The position numbers were made by a program, and so were the translations under genes. Below are positions 36,287 to 45,807 of a stretch of DNA of 64,000 nucleotides, piece by piece. Source of the stretch: CAVVAL01 sp963740215 (lineage in GTDB: Bacteria; Actinomycetota; Actinomycetes; Mycobacteriales; Cryptosporangiaceae). Position 1 is the first letter of the stretch. Each line of letters begins with the position of its first letter. Under the pieces are notes generated by a model. The model had not been told where the DNA came from and made no database searches. It worked only from the letters and a program-made list of their open reading frames with translations. The DNA lies in contig CAVUDJ010000019.1 in NCBI GenBank assembly GCA_963740215.1, positions 1,240,001-1,304,000 on the forward strand. The letters run 5' to 3'.

Positions 36287-36723
36287 GCACGCCCGCACCA
36301 GAGATCAGTGTCGAGGCGCAGAACTTCAACTGGCTGCTCAGCAGGTTCACGCACGACACGGGAGGCGTCATAGCATCGATTGCCGTGTCGTCCGACGGTC
36401 TGCTGATCGCGACGTCGGCGGCGCTCGAGCGGACGAACGCAGACCGTCTCGCGGCGATCAGCTCAGCGATCGTCAGCCTGGCCCAGGGCACTTCCGAGTG
36501 CTATCCGCTCGGACCGCCGGACAAGGTCGTGGTCGAGCTGGCAGAAGGCTTCCTTCTGGTGTGCGCGATCAGCGCCGGTTGTCTGCTGGGCGTCCTGGCG
36601 TCCAACCAGACGAGCCTGGGCACGATCGCATACGAGACCGTGCTGTTCACCGACCGGGCCAAGGCGGTGCTCACACCTCCGCTCATCGAGGAGCTCAAGC
36701 GCACCGTCGGCGCCGCCTGCTGA
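36283..36723 (+). CDS. Roadblock/LC7 domain protein (CvnB type)
   Basis: 146 aa, one roadblock/LC7 domain: NFNWLLSRFTHDTGGVIASI, then AVSSDGLLIATSAALERTNA, then VLASNQTSLGTIAYE. In conservons this protein acts with the small GTPase as a regulator of its activity or location. It lies between the kinase-like gene and the DUF742 gene, 5 bp before the latter. Confidence 0.92.
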   Translation: MSTPAPEISVEAQNFNWLLSRFTHDTGGVIASIAVSSDGLLIATSAALERTNADRLAAISSAIVSLAQGTSECYPLGPPDKVVVELAEGFLLVCAISAGCLLGVLASNQTSLGTIAYETVLFTDRAKAVLTPPLIEELKRTVGAAC

Positions 36724-36728
36724 CGACC

Positions 36729-37172
36729 ATGACGGAGGACGCCCCCAACCCGGGCCGGCCACGAACGCCACGGCTGCCGCCGTACATCGCAGGCCACCGC
36801 GATGTGCCGGCGGAGGTCGCCGCTGCCGACTCGGAGGTGTCGCCGCTGCGGCCGTTCGTTCTCACATCCGGACGGGCGGAGGCGACAGACGACACGCTGG
36901 AGCTGGAAGCACAGGTCGAGACGACCGAGTTCGGCTTGCGGTCGTATCCGCACCTCGCCTTCGAGCGCCGCGACATCGTCGCCCTCTGCACCACGACGAT
37001 GTCGGTGGCGGAGATCAGCGGGACGCTCGGACTCCAGATCGGAGTGGTGCGGGTCCTGGTCGCTGATCTAGCGACCGCGCAGCATCTGGTGATCAGCCGT
37101 CCAAGTTCTCGACTCAACCAGGACGCGGATCTGATCGGAAGGGTAATCCGTGGATTTGAAGCAATCCACTAG
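36729..37172 (+). CDS. DUF742 protein (CvnC type)
   Basis: 147 aa. Contains the DUF742 pattern: VSPLRPFVLTSGRAEATDDT, then LRSYPHLAFERRDIVALCTT, then a winged-helix-like segment MSVAEISGTLGLQIGVVRVL and VLVADLATAQHLVISRP. It is the third gene of the conservon and overlaps the GTPase gene by 23 bp. Exact role is unknown; a DNA-binding or adaptor role is proposed for the family. Confidence 0.92.
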   Translation: MTEDAPNPGRPRTPRLPPYIAGHRDVPAEVAAADSEVSPLRPFVLTSGRAEATDDTLELEAQVETTEFGLRSYPHLAFERRDIVALCTTTMSVAEISGTLGLQIGVVRVLVADLATAQHLVISRPSSRLNQDADLIGRVIRGFEAIH

Positions 37173-37769
37173 TCGGGGCACCAGCGGCCGGCGGCCGCCT
37201 ATCCCTGTGAAGCTCGTCATCGCGGGCGGCTTCGGCGTGGGCAAGACGACGACTGTCGGGGCCATCTCCGATATCCGTCCATTGACGACCGAGGCGGCGA
37301 TGACGTGCGTGGCTGCGGAGATCGACCAGGGCCGATGAGGTCGCCGGCAAGACCATGACGACTGTGGCCCTGGACTTCGGCTGCGTCACGATCGACCACG
37401 ACCTCAAGGTGTACCTGTTCGGGACACCGGGCCAGGACCGCTTCGGCTTCATGTGGCGCGACCTCGCCCAGGGCGCCCTCGGCGCCCTCGTCATCGTGGA
37501 CGCCCGGCGCATCGACGACTGCTACCCCGCCGTCGACTACTTCGAGAGGATCGGACTTGCGTTCGTCGTAGGCATCAACACATTCGACGGCGTACTTCTG
37601 TCACGAACTCGACGACGTCCGGTGGGCGTTGGCGATCGACGACGATGTCCCACTTCTCGCGTTCGACGCGCGGGACAAGCGCTCTGTCCGCGACATCCTC
37701 CTCGCCGTGCTTCGCCGCAGCCGCGACCAGGTACGCAGGAATTCGCACGAACCGGTCCCAGCCCCGTAA
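37150..37769 (+). CDS. Conservon small GTPase (CvnD type), frameshifted
   Basis: About 205 aa when joined. G1 AGGFGVGKTTTVGAIS, G3 LFGTPGQDRFGF and G4 GINTFDG are visible, with C-terminal LLAFDARDKRSVRDILLAVL. A surplus G near 37333 breaks the frame after AEIDQ, and a second change occurs near 37590 after NTFDG. GTG 37150 overlaps the DUF742 end. Such Ras/MglA-like GTPases are the output of conservons, which influence development and secondary metabolism in streptomycetes. A terminator follows directly. Confidence 0.83.
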
Positions 37770-37773
37770 TGCC

Positions 37774-37808
37774 GCCGGGGTGGCCCCTCACGGAGAGGCC
37801 ACCCCGGC
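37774..37808 (+). terminator. Terminator of the conservon
   Basis: Perfect 12-bp stem GCCGGGGTGGCC / GGCCACCCCGGC with an 11-nt loop, starting 5 bp after the GTPase stop codon. Confidence 0.85.
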
Positions 37809-37965
37809 AAAGGGGTGCAGCTAGTCGGTCGCGACGGCACCGGAGCACGTCGACCTTGGCGGCGCGCCGGGCGGGTGCTCACCCGTTCCTGAGCAGATGC
37901 CCAAGACCGGCCACGCTGTCTGTCGGAGTCCTGCTGACAGGCAGGCAGTCGGTACGATCAAAGGC

Positions 37966-39063
37966 GTGCCATCGTCGGATCGTCGTACGGCGCCGCCACC
38001 GCAGGAGGTCAGGTTCTGCCGGGCTGCTGACGGTGCGCGCATCGCGTACGCGCGGCACGGTTCAGGGCCGCCACTGGTGATCGCCACCTGCTGGCTGAGT
38101 CACCTCCAGTACGACTGGCAGAGCCCCGTATGGCGCCATTTCCTGGCCGACCTGGGCAAGCTGGCCACCGTCGTGCGCTACGACGAGCGGGGCTACGGGC
38201 TGTCGGACTGGAACGTCGGCGACTTCGGCCTCCAGGCGCGGATCACGGACCTTGAGGCGGTGGTCGATCACGCCGGGCTCGATCGGTTTGCGCTGATGGG
38301 CATGGCGCAGGGTGGTCCGCCCGCGATCACCTACGCGGTGCGCCATCCCGAGCGAGTCACCCGCTTGATCTTCTATGGCAGCTATGCGGCAGCGTTTCGC
38401 GACCCGACGCCCGAGGATCTCGAACTCAACGAGGCGTTCGAGCAAATGATCAAGGTTGGTTGGGCGCGGCCTGATTCGGTGTTCCGGCGGGTGTTCACGT
38501 CGATGATGATCCCCGGCGCGACCGAGGAACAGATGCGCTGGCTCGATGAGCTCCAACGCGTTTCGGTATCGGCCGAGAACGCGTTCGCGGCACGCCGGCA
38601 ACGCAATAACGACAATGTGATAGAGCTGCTGCCACGGGTTGACAAGCCGACACTTGTGCTCCATTCACGGCACGATCGGATGAACGATTTCGAGGAGGGC
38701 CGCTTCCTCGCCTCGATGATCGCCGGGGCTCGGCTGGTGGTGTTGGAGAGTTCGAACCACATCGTGCTCGGCGATGAGCCGGCGTGGCCGGTCTTCGTCG
38801 ACGAGGTCACCTCGTTCCTGCAGCCCGACCGACAACCCGCGACGCGTGCCTCGGGCGTCGATGTCGCCGCACTGCTGTCGCCGCGTGAACTCGCCGTGCT
38901 CGGACTAGCGGCCGAGGGACAGGACAACGAGAGCATCGCCCGATCCCTGACGCTTAGCGTGCGCACGGTTGAGCGGCACCTGCACAACACCTATACAAAG
39001 CTCGGCATCCAGGGGAAGTCCGCCCGCACGGCCGCAGTCGCCAGGCTGCTCAGCCGAACCTGA
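37966..39063 (+). CDS. Alpha/beta-hydrolase-fold LuxR regulator with Ser-to-Ala nucleophile
   Basis: 365 aa. Residues about 20-275 form an alpha/beta hydrolase fold (VRYDERGYGLSDW; later LHSRHDRMNDF with the acid and SSNHIVLGD with the His). The nucleophile elbow reads GMAQGGPPAI, so the catalytic Ser is replaced by Ala. A LuxR HTH follows (LSPRELAVLGLAAEGQDNES; RTVERHLHNTYTKLGI). It is therefore likely a ligand-sensing regulator, not an enzyme. GTG 37966 has TACGAT 7 bp upstream; an ATG at 37897 is in frame but less likely. Confidence 0.85.
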   Translation: MPSSDRRTAPPPQEVRFCRAADGARIAYARHGSGPPLVIATCWLSHLQYDWQSPVWRHFLADLGKLATVVRYDERGYGLSDWNVGDFGLQARITDLEAVVDHAGLDRFALMGMAQGGPPAITYAVRHPERVTRLIFYGSYAAAFRDPTPEDLELNEAFEQMIKVGWARPDSVFRRVFTSMMIPGATEEQMRWLDELQRVSVSAENAFAARRQRNNDNVIELLPRVDKPTLVLHSRHDRMNDFEEGRFLASMIAGARLVVLESSNHIVLGDEPAWPVFVDEVTSFLQPDRQPATRASGVDVAALLSPRELAVLGLAAEGQDNESIARSLTLSVRTVERHLHNTYTKLGIQGKSARTAAVARLLSRT

Positions 39064-39159
39064 ACTACGCGCATCCCGACAGAGACAGCTCACCGTCGCG
39101 CCGGGGATTGCGTGCACGCGCCGACGCGCGGCCCACCGTCGCCCTCCTAATTTCGACGC

Positions 39160-39771
39160 ATGACCAACGTGGTGATCGAAGGCGCGGGCTTCCTGGAGCT
39201 CCCGCAGCTGTGCGCCGACGTACAGCGGCTCTACGACGACGACGTCGAGCAGGTCGGCTTCGTGATGAACCTCTCCAAGCTGTGGGGGCACCAGCCGTCC
39301 CTGCACCATGGGCTGGTCGACCTGATAGGACAGGCGTCCCGCGCCGGTTCGCTCACATCTCGGGAGCGCGGCATCCTGGTCGTCGCCTGCGCCTCGGCAC
39401 TGGGTGACTCCTACTGCTCGCTGGCGTGGGGCAAGAGGCTCGCAGGCATTGCCGGCGCCGATGTGGCAGGCAGCGTGCTGAGGGGCGACGACGACCGGCT
39501 GGATGCGACCGAACAGTCGCTGGCCCGGTGGGCTCGCAAGATCACCCGTCACCCGAACACCACCGGGGCCCACGACGTCCAGCCGCTACGCGACGCCGGC
39601 TACGACGACGGGCAGATCTTCGCGATCACGGCATTCGTCGCCCTGCGCATCGCCTTCGCCACCGTGAACGACGCGCTGGGCGCACGACCCGACAACGAGC
39701 TGAGCGACACCGCGCCCACGTCCGTCCGCAACGCGATCACCTACGGGCGGCCGGTCAGCGGCGATGAGTGA
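39160..39771 (+). CDS. AhpD/carboxymuconolactone-decarboxylase-like protein
   Basis: 203 aa, all helical. Core LTSRERGILVVACASALGDS followed by YCSLAWGKRLAG. In AhpD-like peroxidase-related proteins the core is E-x11-C-x2-C-x3-H. Here the second Cys is kept (YC) but the His position is Gly, so classical peroxidase chemistry is doubtful. TAATTT lies 6 bp before the ATG (leaderless). It ends 1 bp from the convergent LuxR-type regulator gene. Function uncertain. Confidence 0.8.
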   Translation: MTNVVIEGAGFLELPQLCADVQRLYDDDVEQVGFVMNLSKLWGHQPSLHHGLVDLIGQASRAGSLTSRERGILVVACASALGDSYCSLAWGKRLAGIAGADVAGSVLRGDDDRLDATEQSLARWARKITRHPNTTGAHDVQPLRDAGYDDGQIFAITAFVALRIAFATVNDALGARPDNELSDTAPTSVRNAITYGRPVSGDE

Positions 39772-39772
39772 G

Positions 39773-42511
39773 TCACCGGAGGCCGGCTGCCATCCTGCCC
39801 GTTCGCGCCTGCTGGTAAGGGCAGCCGAGCTGGGCGAAGGTGATCGCGAAACGGACGAGCGTGGCGTGGTCGCCGGCGGCGAGCGCCGCGGCGCGTTCGA
39901 CGATGGCCGTCGCGATCGGGTTGTCGCGGGCGGCATGACGGCTCCGGTCGATCCGTGCGGCCGCGTCGGGGTGATGGTCGAGCACAGCGGCCTCGGCCCA
40001 CAGGGCGGCGTACCAGGGCCGCCAGAGGCCGCTGCCCCAGCGCCCCCAGACCTGGAAATCGTCGAGATCGGCGCTGAGGCGGTCGACGGCTGCGCCGGGG
40101 TCGCCTCGGTGGAGCGCCAGCAGAGCATCGAACGACGGCGCCCAGCCGGTCGCGCACCCGGCGAGTCGTTCCGGGGCGATGCCGAGCCGGACGGTGATGC
40201 GCAGCCACTCGGCACGACGCGCATCGTCGCCGAGGATGCCGTGCACCATCGCCACGGCGTGCGCCGAAGCCGCGAGGTTCGGCGCGACCGGCCGCCCGCC
40301 CGCTCCCAGCCGAGCCGGAACCGCTCGCCGCTGCGAACCACGTCGTCGAAGGCGCCCGCCAGTGCGTCGACTCGCAGGCGCCGGGCGATCGCCAGGTGGT
40401 CCTCGTCCCGGTAGAAGGGCAGGCCTGCGAGCGCGTCGGCGTGGTTGCCCGCCGCCACCAGGTCGCCGGCGGTGAGGTCGACATCGGACGCGTAGAGGTG
40501 GAAGTCGCCGTGCTCGAAGCCGCTGCCCGCGTCGAGCGCGAGTGCGCGGATCACCGCACCGCGGCGGCGAACCACTCTCACCGCCTCGGGGAGGTCGTAG
40601 AGAGCGATGAACTCGGAGCACAACAGGTCGAGGGCGGCGCTCTGCAGGACGCCGTCGGCGGCCTGCTCGGCAAGATCGACGGCTTGTCGCGCCACATCGA
40701 CAGCGCGCGGGTCCCGGGCGAGCTGGTGGTACGCCGCCGCCACCGCGATAGCCGCCTCGGCAAGCGGGGAGCCGTCCGACACTGTCCGCGCCTCGGCCAC
40801 CAGTGCGGTCGCCTCCGCTTCGGTGTGCTGATCGGCCATGATCCCTGGCGCGCGGCTGATGTACATCGCCATCGTGGCCAGGTCGCGCGCGGCGCCGGCC
40901 CGGTCGCCGATCGAGACAGCGGTATCGGCTGCCCTCCGGAACAGCCGCAGGGCGTCGTTGCCCACGAACCGGCTGGCGGCCGCCCCGGCCGCCAGGCGCA
41001 GGTAGCCGACCTTGTCCGTCGCCGCCGGAGCGAGATCGGCGGCCTGCTCGTACCGGCGCTGCGCCTCCATCGGCCGGCCGCGGACGAACAGCAGCCCGGC
41101 AAGGTCGTTGGCCATCGCGGCGGCCTGCGCCCAGCACTGCTCGTCGCAGGCGGAGCACAGGAGCGCGGCTCGGATGTCGTCGACAACGCTGTCGAACCGC
41201 GCGCACCACGCGTCGTCGGGTTCGGCGGTGTGGAGAGCGCCCATCACGGCACGGCACCAACGCTCATGGCGGGCCCGGACCGTGTCCAGCTCACCGGCGA
41301 GTTCGAGCCGCTCGACGCCGTACTGGCGGATCGTCTCCAGCGCCCGGTACCGGGTCGGATCGCCGCGCTCGACGACGAGCAGGCTGTGGTCGGCGAGGCG
41401 GGCCAACCCGTCGGCGACCGCGGCGCGCTCGTTACCCGATCCGGCGACGGCGTTGGCCGCCTCGACGTCGAACCACGAGGCGAACACGGCGACGCTCCGC
41501 AGCAGCGCGCGATCCTCGGGCGAGAGCAGGTCGTAGCTCCAGCCGATTGCGTCGCGCAGCGAGCGGTGGCGGTCGGCCATGCGCGTGCCGGCGGTCAGGA
41601 ACCGCAGGCGCTCGTCGAGGCCCGCCTCCAACCCGTCGAGGCCGAGTGTCGAGAACCGGGCCGCGGCCAGCTCGATGGCCAGCGCCATGCCGTCGAGCGC
41701 CCGGCACAGCGTTGCCACGCGCGCACTGTCCGGCGGCGCCGGGTCGCCCGTGGCGGCGGCCACCCGGGCTGCGAACAGGTCGACCGCGTCCCCGCTGTCG
41801 CCGGTGACGGACAGCCCCGGCACGGCGTAGACCCACTCGTAGGGGACGAGCAGCCGGGTCCGGCTCGTCGCCAGCACGGTGACGTCGGGGCAGCCGGCGA
41901 GGATCCGCTCGACGCAGTCCCGCACGCCTTGCAACAAATGCTCGCAGTTGTCGAGGACGAGCAGCGCGTCGCGTTCGGCGAGCGACGCGACGAGCGCGAC
42001 CTCGACCGAGACGCTGCGCTGCTCGGGCACGCCGACCGTCTCGGCGACCGCCGCGGTGACCATCGCCGGGTCCGTCACATGGACGAGGTCGACGAACCAC
42101 ACGCCGTCGCGGTGAGCCGGCGCGACGTCGGCGGCGACGCTCAACGCGAGCCGCGTCTTGCCGACGCCACCCGGACCGGTTGCGGTGACCATGCGGTGCT
42201 CGACCAGCGCCTGCCGCCAGCGCCGCCCGTTCGGCCGTGCGACCGATGAACGACGTGACGGGCACGGGCAGCGCGCGGCGGCCAGGTTTCACGCCAAGGC
42301 CTGGAATGGATTCGGCGTGCCGCGCCAGGCTGCGGCGATCGGGCAGCTCCAGCTTTCGAAGCAGCGCGGACACGTGGCTCTCCACGGTGCGCGTCGAGAT
42401 GAACAGCGCATCGGCGATCTGCGCGTTCGTCAGGTGCCGGGAGATCAGGTCAAGGACCTCCGCCTCCCGGGCCGTCACCTCCAGGCCCTTGGCCGAACCC
42501 ACGGTCGTCAC
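39773..42511 (-). CDS. LuxR-HTH NB-ARC ATPase regulator with TPR-like region, frameshifted
   Basis: About 910 aa when joined. An N-terminal LuxR HTH (VTAREAEVLDLISRHLTNAQ; RTVESHVSALLRKLELPDRR) precedes an NB-ARC-type ATPase (Walker A GPGGVGKTRLAL; LLVLDNCEHLLQGV) and a long helical repeat region. The HTH at the N-terminus rather than the C-terminus separates it from LAL proteins. The frame changes near 42225 (between VTSFIGRTAERAAL and ALVEHRMVTATG) and near 40300. It starts with GTG 42511 and is divergent from the OsmC-flavoprotein operon, which it may control. Confidence 0.83.
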
Positions 42512-42678
42512 GCCTCTCAGTGTCGTCCCGCAAGCCCCCTGCCGACAGCACGGAGTCCGTGCCAACTACTGGTGTCGCAGATCCGTGGTGACCACGGATG
42601 TGCCAGCGGTTCAGAACGACGACCCTCAACCGGGACGAATTCATCGCCCCGGATCAACCACAGTTCAGGAGCTAGTCA

Positions 42679-43242
42679 ATGACCACCATCGAGAACCCAG
42701 TCCGCAACGGCGTCGACACCGCGACCCTGTTCGCCACGCTCGACGCCGTGAAGGGCGACACCGACATCGCCAAGTTCCAGTTCAGGGCCACCAACCGCTG
42801 GATCAGCGGGACCCACAACCGGTCGACGATCCACGGCTTCCACGGCGCCAAGCAGGAGATGACCCACCAGCAGCCGTTCACGTTCGACGCCGACCATCCG
42901 CCCGTGCTGGTCGGGGCGGACAACGGCCCGACGCCGGTGGAGTTCGTGCTGCACGCCCTCGCCGCCTGCCTCACCGCAGGTATCGCCAATGTCGCCGCTG
43001 CCCGCGGCATCAACCTCACCGAGGTCTCCTCGACTGTCGAAGGTGACATCGACCTGCTGGGGATCCTCGGACTGTCGGACGAGGTCCGCAACGGCTACCA
43101 GCAGATCAAGGTCAGCTTCGTGCTGCGCGGCGACGACCCGGAGAAGTTGCGCTCGGTCGTGGAGCAGTCGCGTAGGCGCTCGGCCGTGTTCGACGTCGTC
43201 ACGAACGGCGTTCCCGTGTCGATCGACGTCGACGCCGGCTGA
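42679..43242 (+). CDS. OsmC-family protein
   Basis: 187 aa. The OsmC core is present: GPTPVEFVLHALAACLTAGI with the redox Cys in AAC, and later SRRRSAVFDVVTNGVPVSI. The second Cys of classical Ohr/OsmC (near the VCPYS motif) is absent; the corresponding site reads SAVFDV. This places it in the YhfA/OsmC-like branch. OsmC proteins reduce organic hydroperoxides or bind small ligands. It precedes two flavoprotein genes in the same orientation and has AGGAG upstream. Confidence 0.88.
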   Translation: MTTIENPVRNGVDTATLFATLDAVKGDTDIAKFQFRATNRWISGTHNRSTIHGFHGAKQEMTHQQPFTFDADHPPVLVGADNGPTPVEFVLHALAACLTAGIANVAAARGINLTEVSSTVEGDIDLLGILGLSDEVRNGYQQIKVSFVLRGDDPEKLRSVVEQSRRRSAVFDVVTNGVPVSIDVDAG

Positions 43243-43322
43243 CCTTGCCCGCCGTTCCCTGGGTTCGGCCGGTCCTCTTACCGGCCGGCCCAGCGGGGCG
43301 CCCCCGATCACTGGAGTCCCCC

Positions 43323-44573
43323 TTGCGCACCACCGACACCGTCATCATCGGCGCAGGCCAGGCGGGCCTCGCTGCCAGCCGCTTTCTCACCGTCCACGGC
43401 CACGACCACGTCGTGCTCGAGCGGGGCCGCATCGGGCAGCGCTGGCGCAACGACTCGTGGGACTCCCTCCACCTGTTGACGCCCAACTGGATGAACACCC
43501 TCCCTGGCTGGCCGTACGCCGGGCAGGACCCCGACGGGTTCTCCTCCGCCGCCGCGTTCACCGGCCACCTCGCCCGCTATGCCCGCTCGTTCGACGCACC
43601 CGTCGAGGAACAGACGGGCGTTGACGTGCTCCGCAAGCGGGATCACCGCTTCGAGGTCGTCACCGACAGGGCGGTCTGGCTGGCCGCGAACGTCATCATC
43701 GCCACCGGCTGGTGCGATCAGCCCGCGGTCCCGGCGATCGCCCGCGCGATGGCCGCCGATGTCCACCAGGTCGCGCCGAGCGGCTACCGCAATCCCGACT
43801 CGCTGCCGCCGGGCGGTGTCCTCGTCGTCGGTGCCGCGGCGACCGGCGTCCAGCTCGCCGACGAGCTGCGGTCGGCCGGGCGGGACGTGACGATCGCCGC
43901 CGGCAGCCACACCCGCATGCCTCGCAGCTACCGCGGCATGGACATCTACTGGTGGCTCGACCGCATCGGCGCGCTCGACAAGACGGTCGACGACATGCCC
44001 GACCCCGTGCTGGCGCGCCACGAGCCGTCCGCGCAGCTGGTCGGCGCGGCTGACCGCCGCTCACTCGACCTCGCCACCCTCCAGGCCGACGGGGTCCGCC
44101 TCGTCGGCCGGGTGACCGGCATCGACGGCAACCGGATGCGGCTCGCCCCCGACCTGCCCCGGACCGTCGCCGTCGCCGACCTGCGGATGCAGCGGCTGCT
44201 CGGCGCGATCGACGCGCACATCGACACCAACGGACTTCGCAGCGAGGTCCTCGAACCGGAGCGCACCCCGGCTGTCGCTCCGACCCGTGTCGTCAGGGAC
44301 CTCGACCTTCGCGCCGCGGGCATCCGCACCGTCGTGTGGGCGACCGGTCATCGCCGCTCCTACCCGTGGCTGCGGCTCCCGGTGCTCGACCACCACAACG
44401 AGATCCGCCAGCACCGCGGCCGGACGCCGATGCCAGGTCTCTACGTGCTCGGTCAGCGTTTCCAACACCACCGCAGCTCGAACTTCATCGGCGGGGTCGG
44501 CCGCGACGCGGCGTTCGTCGCCGACCACATAGTCGGCCGTCACCGCGCCGCCCCCGCTCTCGCCAGCCGCTGA
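43323..44573 (+). CDS. Flavin-containing monooxygenase-like oxidoreductase
   Basis: 416 aa. N-terminal FAD site VIIGAGQAGLAASRFL (GxGxxG), NADPH site VLVVGAAATGVQLADEL (GxAxxG variant), and a C-terminal WATGHRRSYPWL segment close to the FMO ATG motif. Probably oxygenates or oxidises a small organic molecule using NADPH and FAD. The start used is TTG 43323, with GGAG upstream, because the FAD motif begins directly after it. It follows OsmC by 80 bp and precedes a second flavoprotein by 16 bp, so the three genes probably form an operon. Confidence 0.87.
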   Translation: MRTTDTVIIGAGQAGLAASRFLTVHGHDHVVLERGRIGQRWRNDSWDSLHLLTPNWMNTLPGWPYAGQDPDGFSSAAAFTGHLARYARSFDAPVEEQTGVDVLRKRDHRFEVVTDRAVWLAANVIIATGWCDQPAVPAIARAMAADVHQVAPSGYRNPDSLPPGGVLVVGAAATGVQLADELRSAGRDVTIAAGSHTRMPRSYRGMDIYWWLDRIGALDKTVDDMPDPVLARHEPSAQLVGAADRRSLDLATLQADGVRLVGRVTGIDGNRMRLAPDLPRTVAVADLRMQRLLGAIDAHIDTNGLRSEVLEPERTPAVAPTRVVRDLDLRAAGIRTVVWATGHRRSYPWLRLPVLDHHNEIRQHRGRTPMPGLYVLGQRFQHHRSSNFIGGVGRDAAFVADHIVGRHRAAPALASR

Positions 44574-44589
44574 CCCAGGAGACAGACGC

Positions 44590-45801
44590 ATGCGAACCCA
44601 CAAGCATCCCGGCCCCGCCTACGACGTCGTGGTCGTCGGCGCTCGCGCCGCTGGGGCGGCCACCGCCTACCTGCTCGCCCGCTCCGGGCTGCACGTACTC
44701 CTCGTCGATCGCAGCCGCTATGGCACCGACACCCTGTCGACGCACGCACTGATGCGCGGCGGCGTGCTGCAACTCTCACGATGGGGTCTGCTCGACGAGG
44801 TGATCGCCGCGGGCACACCCCCGGTGCACCGCACGACGTTCCGCTACGCCGAGGCCGTCGTGCCGATCACGATCAAGCCGTCCTACGGCGTGGACGCCCT
44901 GTACGCGCCGCGGCGCACCGTGCTCGACCCGATCCTCGTCGACGCGGCCGTCGCTGCGGGCGTCGACGTGCGGTACGGCGTCGCCGTGACGGATGTCGAG
45001 CGCGATCGCCACGGCAACGTCGTCGGCATCACCGGCCGGACCCGTGACAGCCAGACCTTCCGAGCGCGAGCCCGCATCGTCGTCGGAGCCGACGGGATCC
45101 GATCCACGATCGCCGATCTCGTCGGCGCGCCGTTCGAGCGGGTCGGCACCTCGATCGCCGCCGTCACGTACGGCTACTGGTCGGGCTTGGAGACCGACGG
45201 CTACGAGTGGAACTTCCGCCCCAATGCCGCGTCCGGCGTCATCCCGACCAACGATGGCCAGGCCTGTGTGTTCGCCAGCGCCGCACCCCGCCGCATCGGG
45301 CGAGGCGGCCTGGAGCCCCTCACCCGGGTCGTCGCCGAGTCGTCTCCCGACCTCACCGCCCGGCTGGCGGCCGCGGCCCCACCGCCCGCGCTGCGCACGT
45401 TCACCGGGCGACCTGGCCATGTTCGACGATCGTGGGGTCGCGGCTGGGCCCTGGTCGGTGATGCAGGCTACTTCAAGGATCCGATCAGTGCACACGGGCT
45501 GACCGATGCGTTGCGGGACGCCGAGCTGCTCGCCCGCGAGATCGTCGCCGTCGTCATCGACGGTGCGGACGAGCACGACGCTCTCGCCCGTTACCAGACG
45601 ACGCGCGACGCCCTGTCTACCGCGCTGTTCGACGTGACCGACGTGATCGCCGGACACCGCTGGACCGATGACGAGATCCCCAACATCCTCCTCCAGCTCA
45701 ACGCCGCGATGGCCGACGAGGTCGAGGCCCTCGCCTCGCTGCCTTCGTTCCCTCCCCCGTCGCCTCAGCGCCCCGGTAGCGCGACAAGCATGCCGGCCTG
45801 A
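44590..45801 (+). CDS. FAD-dependent oxidoreductase, geranylgeranyl-reductase/PHBH-like
   Basis: 403 aa. The N-terminal dinucleotide motif VVVVGARAAGAATAYLLARS is followed by the FAD contact RARIVVGADGIRSTIADLVG (DG motif). The GD motif reads ALVGDAGYFKDPISAHGLTD. This combination marks group A flavoprotein monooxygenases and geranylgeranyl-reductase-like enzymes. Substrate unknown. The gene ends 6 bp from the convergent LuxR-ATPase gene, and AGGAG precedes the ATG at 44590. Confidence 0.88.
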   Translation: MRTHKHPGPAYDVVVVGARAAGAATAYLLARSGLHVLLVDRSRYGTDTLSTHALMRGGVLQLSRWGLLDEVIAAGTPPVHRTTFRYAEAVVPITIKPSYGVDALYAPRRTVLDPILVDAAVAAGVDVRYGVAVTDVERDRHGNVVGITGRTRDSQTFRARARIVVGADGIRSTIADLVGAPFERVGTSIAAVTYGYWSGLETDGYEWNFRPNAASGVIPTNDGQACVFASAAPRRIGRGGLEPLTRVVAESSPDLTARLAAAAPPPALRTFTGRPGHVRRSWGRGWALVGDAGYFKDPISAHGLTDALRDAELLAREIVAVVIDGADEHDALARYQTTRDALSTALFDVTDVIAGHRWTDDEIPNILLQLNAAMADEVEALASLPSFPPPSPQRPGSATSMPA

Positions 45802-45807
45802 TTCCCG

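Noticed and set aside
40396..42249. A 617-codon plus-strand frame opposite the NB-ARC regulator
   Set aside because: The minus strand has the Walker A and LuxR motifs; the plus frame shows none.
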